Shown piece after piece: positions 35,213 through 44,529 of a stretch of 64,000 nt of DNA. Numbering within the stretch: the first letter of the stretch is position 1; each line of letters begins with the position of its first letter. Made by a program: the position numbers and the translations under genes. Origin of the DNA: Kalaharituber pfeilii (lineage: Eukaryota; Ascomycota; Pezizomycetes; Pezizales; Pezizaceae). The notes beneath the pieces were generated by a model. It did no database searches and had not been told where the DNA came from. It saw only the letters and a program-made list of their open reading frames with translations. The stretch lies in assembly GCA_015179045.1 (NCBI GenBank), contig WHUZ01000044.1, forward strand, positions 434,001-498,000, read 5' to 3'.

Positions 35213-35388
35213 AACCTAGAATCGATACAAACATTCGTGGAAGGGAACGCACGAGAGTCGAAACCAGGGCCCTGACATTCGGGCAAGAGACACTGAGCGA
35301 AGGAGAGGAGGACTGCGTATTCCTGAGGGGAAGCCTAGGCAACAAGGACCCCCTCCCCCTAGCCACCCTACCCCCTCCCCAGCAAACT

Positions 35389-35540
35389 CTTTTTTTTTTT
35401 TTTTTTATCACGTAAATCCGCTTGCAGCTGTTCGCATGGCAGGGTCCCTGGACCGAAGTCCTTATGGCCTGGAGACAGGCACCTGTGCAACTACCTACAT
35501 AAATGTCCCCTATATAACTAGAACAAAAACAAAAAAACAA
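35389..35540 (-). mobile_element. Type-2 LINE 3' end fragment
   Basis: A T run, the inverse type-2 tail, then GGTCCCTGGACCGAAGTCC and GGAGACAGGCACCTGT. This 3'UTR recurs at 49358-49400 and, diverged, at 15487. No TSD was found. It separates the RT and RNase H parts of the host LINE. Confidence 0.65.
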
Positions 35541-35607
35541 CCCTGTTTCCTCTTACAGCGACTCCCGAGTGACCATCAGCAGACTACAGCAGATTGCAGA
35601 AGGCAGG

Positions 35608-36067
35608 TGTTACGGTTTCTACGATAATGTAGTAAATATGAGGGTGTAACTTAGGACACGCTTGGTGCTTGACCTTTCGACAGGGCAGCTCTAGCTGGCC
35701 CTTCTTATAGTCAATCCGGCGTGCCTTCCTTCTATTGTCTCTCTATGCTATGATATCACGATGTTCTATCTATAGGCATTCCTCAGCCACTGCCTCGCCT
35801 CATCTAGAGGTCCATCCGGTGGCTCTGCTCCTGGAGGTCCGTTCAGTGGCTCTGCCCCTGGAGGTCCATTCGGTGGCTTTGCTCCTAGAGGTCCGTACAG
35901 TGGCTGTCGCTACGCTCTGACCAGGCCGACATTCCTTGTGATACACATCCGTGCCCAACCCATGTTTCACTGCCAGACTGTAGCTATCGGTTGATCAGAC
36001 CGAATTGTCACTCGCAGCTTTACAGGCCAGTGCGGGTGGATATCCCCTTCGCGGGTAGACCCTGACA
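35608..36067 (+). mobile_element. Solo LTR, family 2
   Basis: Starts TGTTACGGTTTCTACGATAA and ends CCCTGACA, with the perfect 5-bp TSD GCAGG (35603-35607 and 36068-36072). It sits inside the RNase H coding region of the host LINE. A three-unit tandem repeat (about 33 bp, GGTCCATCCGGTGGCTCTGC type) occupies 35810-35910. Confidence 0.93.
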
Positions 36068-36345
36068 GCAGGCCAACCCCCGATGGCGCGGCCCATACGG
36101 TGAGAAAGGCTTGGGAGGACAGGGCAGCGAGAGGGGACTTGGACGTGGCAGTAATGTGGGTCAAGGGTCACAGAGGCATCCGGGGCAACGAAGAAGCAGA
36201 TAAGGCAGCCAAGGTAGGCGCTTTCATGTAATACCAGGACCAAACGGTCACGGAAGCCGGCATGCGACATCAGGCCAAATGTCAGGGTCTACCCGCGAAG
36301 GGGGTATCCACCCACATTGACCTTAAAGCTGCTAGTGACGATTCG

Positions 36346-36349
<4 letters not shown>

Positions 36350-36376
<27 letters not shown>

Positions 36377-36418
36377 GTCACGTGACCCCGCGTGCAGCTG
36401 TTCGCCATGGCAGGGCGG
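36350..36418 (-). mobile_element. Type-2 tail insertion (69 nt)
   Basis: Poly(T) plus the inverse type-2 tail, flanked by the perfect 11-bp repeat CGATTCGGCCT (36339-36349 and 36419-36429), inside the inverted LTR. Confidence 0.93.
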
Positions 36419-36636
36419 CGATTCGGCCTGACCGACTGATACAGTCTGGCAATGAAACATGGGTTGGGCACGGATGTGTATCACAAGGAACGCCGGCATG
36501 GTCAGAGCGTAGCGTCAGCCACCGGACGGCCGAATGGACCTCCAGGAGCAGAGCCACCGGATGGACCTCTAGATGAGGCGAGGCAGTGGCTGAGGGATGC
36601 CCATAGATAGAACATAATGATATCATAGCATAGATA

Positions 36637-36990
36637 TTTTTTTTTTTTTTTTTTATATATCATTACTCGCTTGCCGCCCTATGGGCTATGGCGAGGTCTT
36701 TATTAAAGAACAGAAAAGAAAAGAAGTAACAGTGACTAAATACATGTGATACCCGCGGAACTCGTGCATGGTGCGGGTGGAGTGCAGGGGCCAGCATGTC
36801 TATCTTCTCTCCGACTCGTAACCCGCTGAGTGAGTTGATAGACATGCTCGAGGAGTGGGTCAGGCGGAGAATCTTCTTTATTCAAGAGCGGGGACGAAGA
36901 CGGTGAAGACTATCTTACTTTTGTCTTTTTCTTTTTCTCTTATGTATCTAGGACATCGCCATAGCCCATAGGGCGGCAAGCGATTAATGA

Positions 36991-37027
<37 letters not shown>

Positions 37028-37377
37028 CCGACTCGTACCGGCATGCCTTCAACCACTTCCCTCCCAAACGCACTCTCTCAATTTGGAACTCTTTTTCCAG
37101 GTATACCACGGGTGAGCTCGTCTTCTTCCCTTCCTCCAACAACAGCGTCTTGTGTCTCAGCCATCTGATCCCAGTGGTCTTGCCGATGTCCTTGTTTGCC
37201 TCCTCCAGCCATCTGCGTACTTTCCCCAAGTCCTTTCTCAGGGCGATTCCGTGAACGACTATGCCTATTTTCCTGGTGGCGGGGTTGGTCTTGGGGCTGG
37301 GTGTGGATGTCCTGGATTTCGGGGGGGCACGTTTCGGGGGGGTGGGGGTTGGAGTAGTGTCATCGGGGGTGGGGAGG
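36637..37377 (-). mobile_element. 5'-truncated ORF1-only LINE element
   Basis: Flanked by the 13-bp TSD CATAGCATAGATA (36624-36636 and 37378-37390) within the inverted LTR. The minus strand encodes GIVVHGIALRKDLGKVRRWL, GIRWLRHKTLLLEEGKKTS, the block up to CRYESERR and then a stop, once the insertion at 36821-37024 is ignored. The 3'UTR has the CCCGC...GCGGG hairpin and a type-1 tail. Confidence 0.88.
36821..37024 (+). mobile_element. LINE ORF2 terminus, 5'-truncated, type-1 tail
   Basis: Flanked by the perfect 13-bp repeat TCTCCGACTCGTA (36808-36820 and 37025-37037). It encodes LSELIDMLEEWVRRR near the ORF2 end, then a 3'UTR, the type-1 tail (GGGCGGCAAGCGATTAATGA) and poly(A). It disrupts the last codons of the ORF1 element around it. 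Confidence 0.92.
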
Positions 37378-37491
37378 CATAGCATAGATAGACAATAGAA
37401 GGAAGGCACGCAGGATTGACTATAAGAAGGGCCAGCTACAGCTGCCCTGTCGAAAGGTCAAGCACCAAGCGTTGTCCTAAGTTACACCCTT

Positions 37492-37556
37492 GCCCTGCCA
37501 TGGCGAACAGCTACAAGCGGGGTCACGTGAAATAGAAAAAACAAAAAAAAAAAAAA
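37492..37556 (+). mobile_element. Type-2 tail insertion (65 nt)
   Basis: GCCCTGCCATGGCGAACAGC onward to poly(A), flanked by the perfect 11-bp repeat GTTACACCCTT (37481-37491 and 37557-37567), inside the inverted LTR. Confidence 0.95.
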
Positions 37557-38457
37557 GTTACACCCTTATATTTACTACATCATCGTAGAAGCCGTAACAG
37601 GGATCCGCTGATGGCACTAATGGGATGGATGGAACAATAAGGGACTTGCCATGTCACTAGTTTGTCATTACGTTATTTTGTCTCTCCTTCTCTTTCAAGT
37701 AGTACCTAACATGTCGCCGTAGCCCCTAGGGCGGTATGCGACTAATGATATATTCTCTCCAATATTTTTTTTTTTTTTTTTTTTTTTTTTTATATCATTA
37801 CTCGCAGACCGCCCAATGGGCTATGGCGAGTTATTTATTAAAGAAAGAAAAGAGTAACCATCCCTAACTACATGTGGTGCCCGCGACTCTCTTACATGAT
37901 GCGGGTGGTCAATACAGCCTACTTTCTCCACCTGTCCGGCTCGTATTGAGTGGTCCTCAAAAACTTCCCGCCTAACCTGACTCTGTCTATGTCCGTCTCC
38001 TCCTCTAAATACACCACGACCGAGCTGGTCTTCTTCCCTTCCTTCCTCCATCAGCTCGGCCTTTCGTCTCAACCACCTTATCCCCACGGTCTTGCCAAGT
38101 CTCTTGTTCCCAGACTCCAGCCACTTCCTCACCTTCCCCAAATCCTTCCTCAGCGTAATTCCATGTACGACGACGCCGAATTTCGATGTGGTGGCGTCGG
38201 TGTTAGGTGTTGGGGCGGAGGGCTTACTAGTGAGTGGCACGAGCCGAGCTAGCTCGAGCTCGACTGATCTTGAGCTCGAGCTTGAGACAGCCAAGATCAC
38301 GCTACTGTGTTCTACCGGGATATTGCGCACAACCGGGATATTGCGCACTTTCGGAACATGCGAACTTTTGCAGTAGTGGCTGCAATTCATGTGCGAGTAT
38401 TATGAAACTTTAGGATGATGTTTTTAACATATCCTGAAATATATCCTGTGTCGCAGA

Positions 38458-38691
38458 TTGCATATATCGGAGGACAGCATGGTGTACTGTACTGAGATGA
38501 TTGCAGAGAGGCGGCAAAGGTTAAGGGAGGCGGATGCAGTGAAGCTGGCATGGGTCAAGGCCCACGTAGGGATAGAAGGCAATGAGAAGGCAGATGAGTT
38601 GGCCAAAGAGGGGGCCAAGTGCATGAGGTATGATGGGTAGGCCACTGAGGGTGGGCTGCGTCAAGAGTTAGTTCGAAAAAGAAAAGAGGAG

Positions 38692-38739
<48 letters not shown>

Positions 38740-39247
38740 CATTACTCGCATGCCGCCTTGTAAGAGGAGAGGGAGCGTGCAGGGTTTGGGAAGGGCAAAT
38801 TCGTGAAGTGGGGCAGGAGAGCACTCACAAATTACACATGGCTGCGGACTGGAAAAGGCGGAGCTATGTGGAGGAGGATGGTCAGTGGCGAGGAGGTACA
38901 ATGTACATGTGGTGAGGCATGGAGTGCTGAGCATGTGGTGTTCAGATGCACCGAACTGGAGCGACCCCAGAGGAAGGACAAAGATGGGGCGCATGTCACC
39001 TGGCAGTCCTGGGAGGACCTAGAGGAGAAAGGGTGAAAGCAAGGTGTGGAGGGCGACCCGGTCGAGTACTGGTTTGCCTGCCTCGATCTGGGGTAGCCGG
39101 GGACGGAGAGCACTGAGTGCTCAAGATGTGCATGTAGATTCCGTAGTTAGGTGTTGCAAACCTGGCCCGGGTATATGGGTCCCTGCCATAGGCTGATAGC
39201 CTGTATGCGGGGTTACGTGAATAAAAAAAAAAAAAAAAAAAAAAATA
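38458..39247 (+). mobile_element. 5'-truncated LINE ORF2, carrying a shared tail insertion
   Basis: Starts within RNase H (IAERRQRLREADAVKLAWVK, HVGIEGNEKADELAKEGAK), continues through the knuckle (VQCTCGEAWSAEHVVFRC) and ends in the type-2b tail with poly(A) at about 39222-39246. It is near-identical to 17081-18245 over the shared length and has the same internal tail insertion. The left boundary lies between 38450 and 38495; no TSD was found. Confidence 0.85.
38697..38761 (-). mobile_element. Truncated type-1 tail inside ORF2 (same event as 17572-17631)
   Basis: Poly(T), then ATGTCATTACTCGCATGCCG and CCTTGT. Flanked by AAGAGGAGAGGGA (38684-38696 and 38762-38774), the same duplicated target in the same LINE position as in the 17-kb copy. 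Confidence 0.92.
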
Positions 39248-39724
39248 CCTAATTAGTGTTACGGGCGTGAGGGGCTCGGCTACGCTGGGCCCGGAGGCTA
39301 GGTGTTACGGCTAAGGAGTGTATATGGCGGGCCGGAAGGTGTATATACGGCGGGCCGAAATGGCTACGGAGGTGTGTGGGCTGCGGGCCGGAATGGCTAC
39401 GGAGGTGTGTAGGCTGCGGGCCGAAATGCCTACGGAAGCGTATATACGGCGGGCCGGACGGGCAGCTACTCGGCGTGGGGCGCGCAGCGGAGCGGAGCGA
39501 TTCACGGGCGTAGTGAGGGAACGATAGGTTCAGAGTTATAGAGAACTTAGAACACCGCTAGGGTCTTGATTCTTTTAACTATGCTATCACCAGCCGGCGC
39601 TTATATAGACTTCAGCGCAGTCATACATGACTAGTCAACAAATGAATAACTGGCGACGTGGCAATTCCTTACCAATGCCAATACATGTAGTAATAGGTCA
39701 ACGTAACAGAAACATGCAATAATA

Positions 39725-40658
39725 GTAGTGGTTGTCACTGAATAATTGAGAATAGTTATCAGAAGTTATCAGAGAAAACACGCCAACCAAACTAGGCAGG
39801 AACCGTGAGGTACCCCTTTTACCCTGCGAAATTTATTAGTAAGTAAAATGAATTTCCACGACTAAACGCCCTACACATCCACGCATGTACTAGACAGAAA
39901 AATAAGTATTTGGACAGGGGAAAGATGCATATTATGCGCTGTGCGGTATTTGGCATATTTTGGTATGCTTGGCGGTAAAACAGGCCCAAATTCATTATGT
40001 CAGCTGTCCAAATTTCATCACGTCAGCTGTCCAAATACTTTCTTACATAATGAATTTGGACACCCTATCACGAAATTTGGACTGTCTTATGGCTATTACC
40101 AGCCAAGCATACAAAAATATGCTAGTTTCTGCTGAATACTGCATGAGGCATAATTATGCATTTATCTTCTGTCCAAATACTTATTTTTCTGTCTAGTAAA
40201 AGCTATTATAATGCTCATAGTTCTTGATTCAGATGCAGACTCCAACTCAGATTTAGAGAAAATGGCCAAAGATACACTTCTTATATCAATACAATATTTT
40301 AAAGTAAATTGATATATAAAAAAGATATAAATATAAATAGAATATGTTTGAATTACTTGTAGTTATAGATGCATGCTGAAGGTTGATGTGAATCAAGATG
40401 TGTATATATAGATGCTACATATAGTATGAAATGTTGTGGGTGTATGCAGTAAAGTAGATTACTAACTGAGCTCTACTTACTAGAATAGCTATTTACTAGT
40501 CCATTTTGACTGGTAAAAGAATTTATGCTAGTAAGTTGTACTATTATCTAATAGGCTAATGAACAAAGGGGCCAAGGTACTAAAAACGCTTTAGTTAAGT
40601 ATAGTAAAGTATAGCAAAGTGTAGTAACTATTCTCAATTATTTAGTAACAACTACTAG
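39725..40658. mobile_element. TA-flanked TIR element inside an LTR
   Basis: The ends GTAGTGGTTGTCACTGAATA and the inverse of CTAGTAGTTGTTACTAAATA form terminal repeats of about 30 bp sharing ATAATTGAGAATAGTTA. TA lies on both sides, and the uninterrupted LTR at 33536 shows the empty site (AATAGTACAG). It is AT-rich with no transposase frame. Confidence 0.82.
39890..40196. mobile_element. 307-bp Tc1-like MITE, innermost of the nest
   Basis: Terminal inverted repeats of about 28 bp, starting CTAGACAGAAAAATAAGTAT and continuing TTGGACAG, are flanked by TA. The AAGTATTTGGACA word is typical of Tc1/mariner termini. The interior has further inverted copies of GTCAGCTGTCCAAAT. A related, decayed sequence occurs at 56660-56790. 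Confidence 0.9.
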
Positions 40659-40960
40659 TACAGACACAAGATAATAATATATACTACTAGTATATGTATG
40701 CATATTAGCTTCAATAAGCTGAGTACATGTAGAGTATATAGGTGATCTAGAGATTATACTATTAATCGATAACATACACTTCCTTAAAACTATCTTATGC
40801 AAAAGACAAAGAACCTTCTGCCAAGTCTAATACAGTATTGGTCTTACTGAGGGTTCAAGATAAGTGTTCTTCTTATCAGGTAATAGTATTTGCATCGGTC
40901 CAAGTCAGTACAAGTCAGTTTTTCAGTACAAGTTTTTACTTTGAACTGACACTGACTCTC

Positions 40961-41022
40961 GCCATAGCCCGTTGGGCGGCACGCGAGTATTGATATAAAA
41001 AAAAAAAAAAAAAAAAAAAACC
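40961..41022 (+). mobile_element. Type-1 tail insertion (62 nt), plus older tail at 41075-41114
   Basis: GCCATAGCCCGTTGGGCGGC then poly(A), flanked by the perfect 13-bp repeat GACACTGACTCTC (40948-40960 and 41023-41035). A second, decayed type-1 tail (GCCATAGCCTATAGGGTAGC) ends in A15 at 41114. Confidence 0.93.
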
Positions 41023-41594
41023 GACACTGACTCTCTCTCCTTACTTATTCCCTATATACTTAATATTGCCATAGCCTATAGGGTAGCATGCGAGTAATGA
41101 AAAAAAAAAAAAAAGATAGTTGGCTAGCAACATCTGCTAGTCCTCTATGCAATTCATAACTGCGACTATCATATATGACCATTCTATCGCATATATGTAC
41201 TCAGTACATATTTGGCTGTGTACTGCTCTCATATAAGTATTGTGCACTCCACTCAGTACTTGCACTAGGTAAGCCTTAATATCTAATACATATTTGTAAA
41301 CTCCGTTCAGCAATGTGCTGAGTTGGCCTGCCTTCAAGGTCATAGGTCACTATAATCATAGTAGGTAGAGTGTCAGTGAGCGTTGCATGCATAAGATATA
41401 ATAGCAATAAGTATCACAATCAGTAACTCTATACTTACTACTCTATTGTTTTCATGCCTAGATAGCAACTCTATAACTTCATTGCGCAGTTCACAATTAT
41501 GGCAGAGAGTAATGTCAAGATAACTCACAAAAATGCAAGATTGGCAAAAAAAAAAAATATGCAGTATTAGAATTTATAACTTAAATAAGTAATT

Positions 41595-41655
41595 TTCAAA
41601 AATAGCTAGGTAATGCCCGCAGGTGGCTTGAAACTAGGGCACAGACTATGTCCTG
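41595..41655 (-). ncRNA. Possible tRNA-like relic
   Basis: On the minus strand, CAAGTGGTAATCACC resembles a tRNA A box, and TAGTTTCAAGCCACC about 32 nt downstream resembles a B box. A small CAG...CTG stem lies between them. An acceptor stem is not convincing. It could be a decayed tRNA or a SINE promoter. Confidence 0.25.
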
Positions 41656-41979
41656 GTGATTACCACTTGTCCCTACTTGTCTAGCGTTAGGAAAAATGCA
41701 TGGTTATTGTGGGTGCTACCGTTGCAAAAAAATCTTTCTGCCCTATGCGTTGCCATACTACTGGCAGATCAAGTGAAAGCACCCTCAGACAAGCGGAGGC
41801 ACCCGGTAGCTTGGGGCAATTCCATGGCCAGCTCGGACTCAAGCTGAGGCCCAGGCTGAGACCAGGCGATCATAAGTGGGAAAAACGGCCAGTGTGCGTA
41901 CAGGCAGAAAGTGCCTGTCCCGAGAGGTTTTGACATAATACTATCTCTAGCTAAGCTGACAATTTACTACAGGCAGGCA

Positions 41980-42090
41980 AAGTTCTCAACACACGCCGAA
42001 ACAGAATGGAAGGTGAGACTATGAGCGCTATCATATGCTACTGAATTTGGCAGATAGCAGTGATGAGGATGAAGATGAAGTTGTAGAATA
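41980..42090 (+). pseudogene. hAT transposase C-terminal relic
   Basis: The plus strand reads KVLNTRRNRMEGETMSAIIC followed by Y and a stop. This fits the hAT dimerisation-region end, commonly RRNR...ET...AL.CLK. In the next frame LADSSDEDEDEVVE then a stop gives an acidic terminus. The combination inside hAT-type ends supports the superfamily assignment. Upstream transposase sequence is not recognisable. Confidence 0.7.
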
Positions 42091-42750
42091 GTTTAGATTA
42101 GTTATTAATATCATATAATCAAGACTAGCTGGCTCAAGCCAACCTTCTATTTGATAAGCTCGGCTTGAGCCGAGCTCACTCACGAGCTGGCTCGAGCTCA
42201 CCCTCTAGCTCGGCTCAAGCTAGCTCGTGCCGCTCACAAGGGCTTACTAGTTTCTCGTCTTCATCTTGTGAGGTCTGGTGTCGGTACCGGGGATTTCGGT
42301 GTCGATGTAGGGGTTGGACGTGTCAGTGTCGGTGTCAGGGTCAGGAGCTTCGTTGGTGTGGTAGTGGCGTCGGGTGTCGCCGGGGTCCCGGTCGGGGACG
42401 AGTTCGTGGACCTTCTGGTCCAGCCATCTCTTTATCTCGTAGGGTGTATTGTCTGATGGCTGCTTCCCCTTCCTTTTCCTGGTTGGGGGGGTTTGCTGGC
42501 TGGTGCTACCTGCCGGTTTAAAGTCCGTGCACGGGGCCCCCGTTATTTCAGACGGGACGTGGTGGAAGGACTAACAAACCTGGAGTCCGTCGAGACGTTT
42601 GTTTACGGGGAGACGGAGAGGGTAGAAGCCCGGACATTGAGGTTCGATGATGAACCAGTCAGAAGACCACAGCCGGACACGATATACCTGAGAGGGGCTC
42701 TTGGGCACAGAGACCCTCTGCCCCTACATGTACACCCGATACACCCATCC

Positions 42751-42807
42751 AATCGCCATAGCCCGTAGGGCGGCCTGCGATTAATGATATAAAAAAAAAA
42801 AAAAAAA
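42751..42807 (+). mobile_element. Type-1 tail insertion (57 nt)
   Basis: AATCGCCATAGCCCGTAGGG to poly(A), flanked by GATACACCCATCC (42738-42750) and GATACCCATCC (42808-42818), a near-perfect duplication. Confidence 0.88.
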
Positions 42808-42827
42808 GATACCCATCCGATCTTCGT

Positions 42828-42865
42828 TTTTTTTTTTTTTTTTTTATTTCATTAATCGTATGCCG
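42828..42865 (-). mobile_element. Shortest hairpin-deficient tail insertion (38 nt)
   Basis: About 18 T then ATTTCATTAATCGTATGCCG, flanked by the perfect 14-bp repeat CATCCGATCTTCGT (42814-42827 and 42866-42879). Only the 3' arm of the hairpin was copied. Its TSD overlaps the TSD of the neighbouring insertion. Confidence 0.93.
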
Positions 42866-42927
42866 CATCCGATCTTCGTAAGGAGGAGTGGGAGAGACTA
42901 ATAGCCAGGGAGGAAGAAGAAGGATGG

Positions 42928-43724
42928 ATGAGCGTATACACTGATGGGAGCAGGATGGAGGACAAGACAGGCGCCGGAGTGCACCAAGCCAGAAAAGACA
43001 CATCCATATACCTAGGGGGAAGATGCACGGTCAATGACGCTGAATTGATAGCGGTGGGAGAGGCCATGCGCAGAGAGGGGGAGCTGCTAATCATAACGGA
43101 CTCCAGGACCATAGTGACAAGGATGAAGGGGATAGCCAGGGGGGACCTAACCCCAGGAGGAGCAGAGGAGTGGGTAAGGAGAAGGTGGGATGAAAGGATG
43201 TCAAGGGGGGATCGAGACCTGGCGATTCTGTGGGTAAAAGCACACAGAGATATAGCCGGTAACACGGAGGCGGACACGGCGGCCAAAATAGCCACGGCGC
43301 TACAATACCAGGACGAGACGGTGACAGAAGCGGGCATCCGACAAGAGGCGAAGGCTAGTAGAGGGGTGGAGAGAAAGAGACTACAGCTGACGTACAGGCC
43401 ACTCGAATACCTGGGGACCAGAAGGATGGTGGCCACACTCACAGGCATCATGGAGGACAAAGGATTGAGACAATGGAGACACCAGATAGGCAAGGAGGAT
43501 TCACCGGAGTGCAGGTGGTGTGGAAAGGCCCTCGAGAATTACAGACATATATCAAGAGAGTGCGAGGTGTGGAAGAAGAGACTACCAGGAGGAGAGACAG
43601 GGCTGAAGATGCCAACAGGAGTAGAGAAAGGGAAGGGGAAGGAAGAGGGAGAGAAGAAGGGGACGAAAGAGGGGAGAAGAAGGGGATGACACTAGCCGAG
43701 GTGCTGGACTGGGCAGCGAGCTAG
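42928..43724 (+). pseudogene. LINE ORF2 C-terminal region: RNase H, knuckle
   Basis: The best preserved RNase H in the window. The catalytic acidic positions are visible in VYTDGSRMEDKTGAG (D), VNDAELIAVGEAM (E), LLIITDSRTIV (D) and WVKAHRDIAGNTEADTAAK (D). A linker leads to the knuckle ECRWCGKALENYRHISRECE (C-x2-C-x7-H-x4-C). The first frame runs to 43689. The alternative frame to 43724 ends TLAEVLDWAAS, which agrees better with other ORF2 ends, so there is probably one frameshift near 43580-43600. The RNase H would digest the RNA template during target-primed reverse transcription; RT and endonuclease are absent here. Confidence 0.85.
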
Positions 43725-44529
43725 CTGATTTCTATCTGACTATTATTTTCCTTTACACTCTTTCCTTATCTATCATCTGCGATTTACATATTCTGTACCT
43801 AACACCTCGCCGTAGCCTGATAGGCGGCATGCGAGTAATGAAATAAAAAAAATAAAAAAAGTCCGTGCACGTGATGGGACTGAGCCCCAAAGTCTGTTAT
43901 GGTGGTGGTGGCGCTGGTTGTATGTCTATGCAGGTGATGGGGCTGAACCCCAATATCTGTTGTGGTGGCGTCGGCGTCGGCTGAGTGTCCACGCACGTGA
44001 TGGGGCTGAACCCCAGAGTCTGTTGTGGTGGTGGTAGTGGTGTGGGTGTCTGCATGGGCAGCGGGGTCATTGCATAATATGCGTCGACCCCCCCATGCCC
44101 AAACAGTTCGAGTCTGCGTGCCTCCAAGGCCTTTCTAAGTCTTTCCTCTCTGTCCGCGTCCCCCGGGGGGTGCAGTGTCTTTGTCTTTGTCGACGGGGGA
44201 GTCGGCGGGGCGGGGCGGGGGCGAGGGCGGGGCATTGTCTTATTGGCTGTTTCGTCTCTCTCCGCCGGAGGCTATTGGAGCTTGGCGCCGCGTTAGTGTG
44301 GGTGTTGTGCTGGCAACGGTGGTGGCGAGCTGCAAATCTCCTCGAAGTTTCACCCCGGGAGGAAACTTGTGGGTTATGTTTTTGGAGGATAAAAATTAGA
44401 TCAAAATACTCAGCACGCTGAGGGCTTTTGATCTATGTAGATTTCACTGGGGGGGACGTCGTGGTTGTGGAGTCGCTTCCAAACGCTCATCCTGTGGTGG
44501 TTGTTGTCGGTGTCTCTCCAATATTGATG

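Larger units (their letters stand above)
36283..37594 (-). mobile_element. LTR family 2, inverted and interrupted
   Basis: Ends TGTCAGGGTCTACCC and GAAGCCGTAACA are the inverse of the 35608 LTR. Internal sequence is collinear once a tail (36350-36418), an ORF1 element (36637-37377) and another tail (37492-37556) are removed. The flanks (CCAAA and GGGAT) do not match, so its TSD is lost or it recombined. It lies 215 bp from an opposite-facing copy. Confidence 0.8.
34130..37760 (+). mobile_element. Heavily nested LINE ORF2 copy
   Basis: Removing later insertions leaves one plus-strand LINE. The RT thumb region comes first (AEQLFIAAWGVASRLTRLAP, LYTSIARTIATWGCWAW, ending GRDLVEGANLES). It continues after 35212 with IQTFVEGNARESKPGP. 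Next is RNase H (DSRVTISRLQQIAEG, interrupted by an LTR, then MWVKGHRGIRGNEEADKAAK up to 36282), and the 3' end has a type-1 tail at about 37715-37750. Six or more elements are inserted into it. The 5' limit is uncertain. Confidence 0.7.
39257..40885 (+). mobile_element. LTR family 1, interrupted, right end eroded
   Basis: Starts TGTTACGGGCGTGAGGGG, as in the 33536 LTR, and is collinear with it to about 40882 (AAGACAAAGAACCTTCTGCC, GATAAGTGTTC). An insertion at 39725-40658 interrupts it. The terminal CCGTAACA is missing. A tandem repeat of about 36 bp (GGCTACGGAGGTGTGTGGGC type) expands 39310-39455 relative to the other copy. Confidence 0.82.
38228..42239 (+). mobile_element. 4-kb hAT element relic with nested insertions
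   Basis: Ends TAGTGAGTGGCACGAGCCG and the inverse GCTCGTGCCGCTCACAA match the hAT MITEs. It is flanked by the perfect 8-bp TSD GGGCTTAC (38220-38227 and 42240-42247). The right end retains a hAT transposase C-terminal motif (see 41980-42090). The interior has been filled by a LINE, an LTR, two TA-type elements and tails, so the original element was shorter than 4 kb. It is the likely relative of the source of the MITEs at 137, 16312 and 63683. Confidence 0.9.
42534..43860 (+). mobile_element. 5'-truncated LINE ORF2 insertion
   Basis: Flanked by the 11-bp TSD GTCCGTGCACG (42523-42533 and 43861-43871). It starts in the region after RT (DVVEGLTNLESVETFVYGET), homologous to 34360-34391 plus 35224 onward. 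It then carries RNase H, knuckle and C-terminus, a 3'UTR and the type-1 tail. Two tail insertions (42751 and 42828) lie before the RNase H domain. Confidence 0.92.
37767..44512 (-). mobile_element. Full-length ORF1-only LINE, split by two large insertions
   Basis: The whole interval is bounded by the perfect 13-bp TSD TCTCTCCAATATT (37754-37766 and 44513-44525). Removing the hAT element (38228-42239 plus TSD) and the LINE (42534-43860 plus TSD) leaves about 1.39 kb. In minus-strand order this is a 5'UTR (44512 to about 44240) and ORF1 starting MPRPRPRPAPPTPP. ORF1 has tandem repeats of QTLGFSPITCVDTQPT type, RKRKGKQPSDNTPYEIKR, a Pro/Asp linker, and the C-terminal block GITLRKDLGKVRKWLESGNK, followed by the hairpin 3'UTR and type-1 tail. 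The C-terminal part is frameshifted after RRKAELMEEGR. There is no room for an ORF2. Confidence 0.88.

Noticed and set aside
35255..35285. tRNA B-box-like GGTTTCGACTC on the minus strand
   Set aside because: It falls in LINE coding sequence homologous to 42600-42650, where the word is absent; chance match.
35810..35910. Tandem 33-bp units as a possible CRISPR-like array
   Set aside because: The units are contiguous and degenerate without spacers and lie inside an LTR of a eukaryotic genome.
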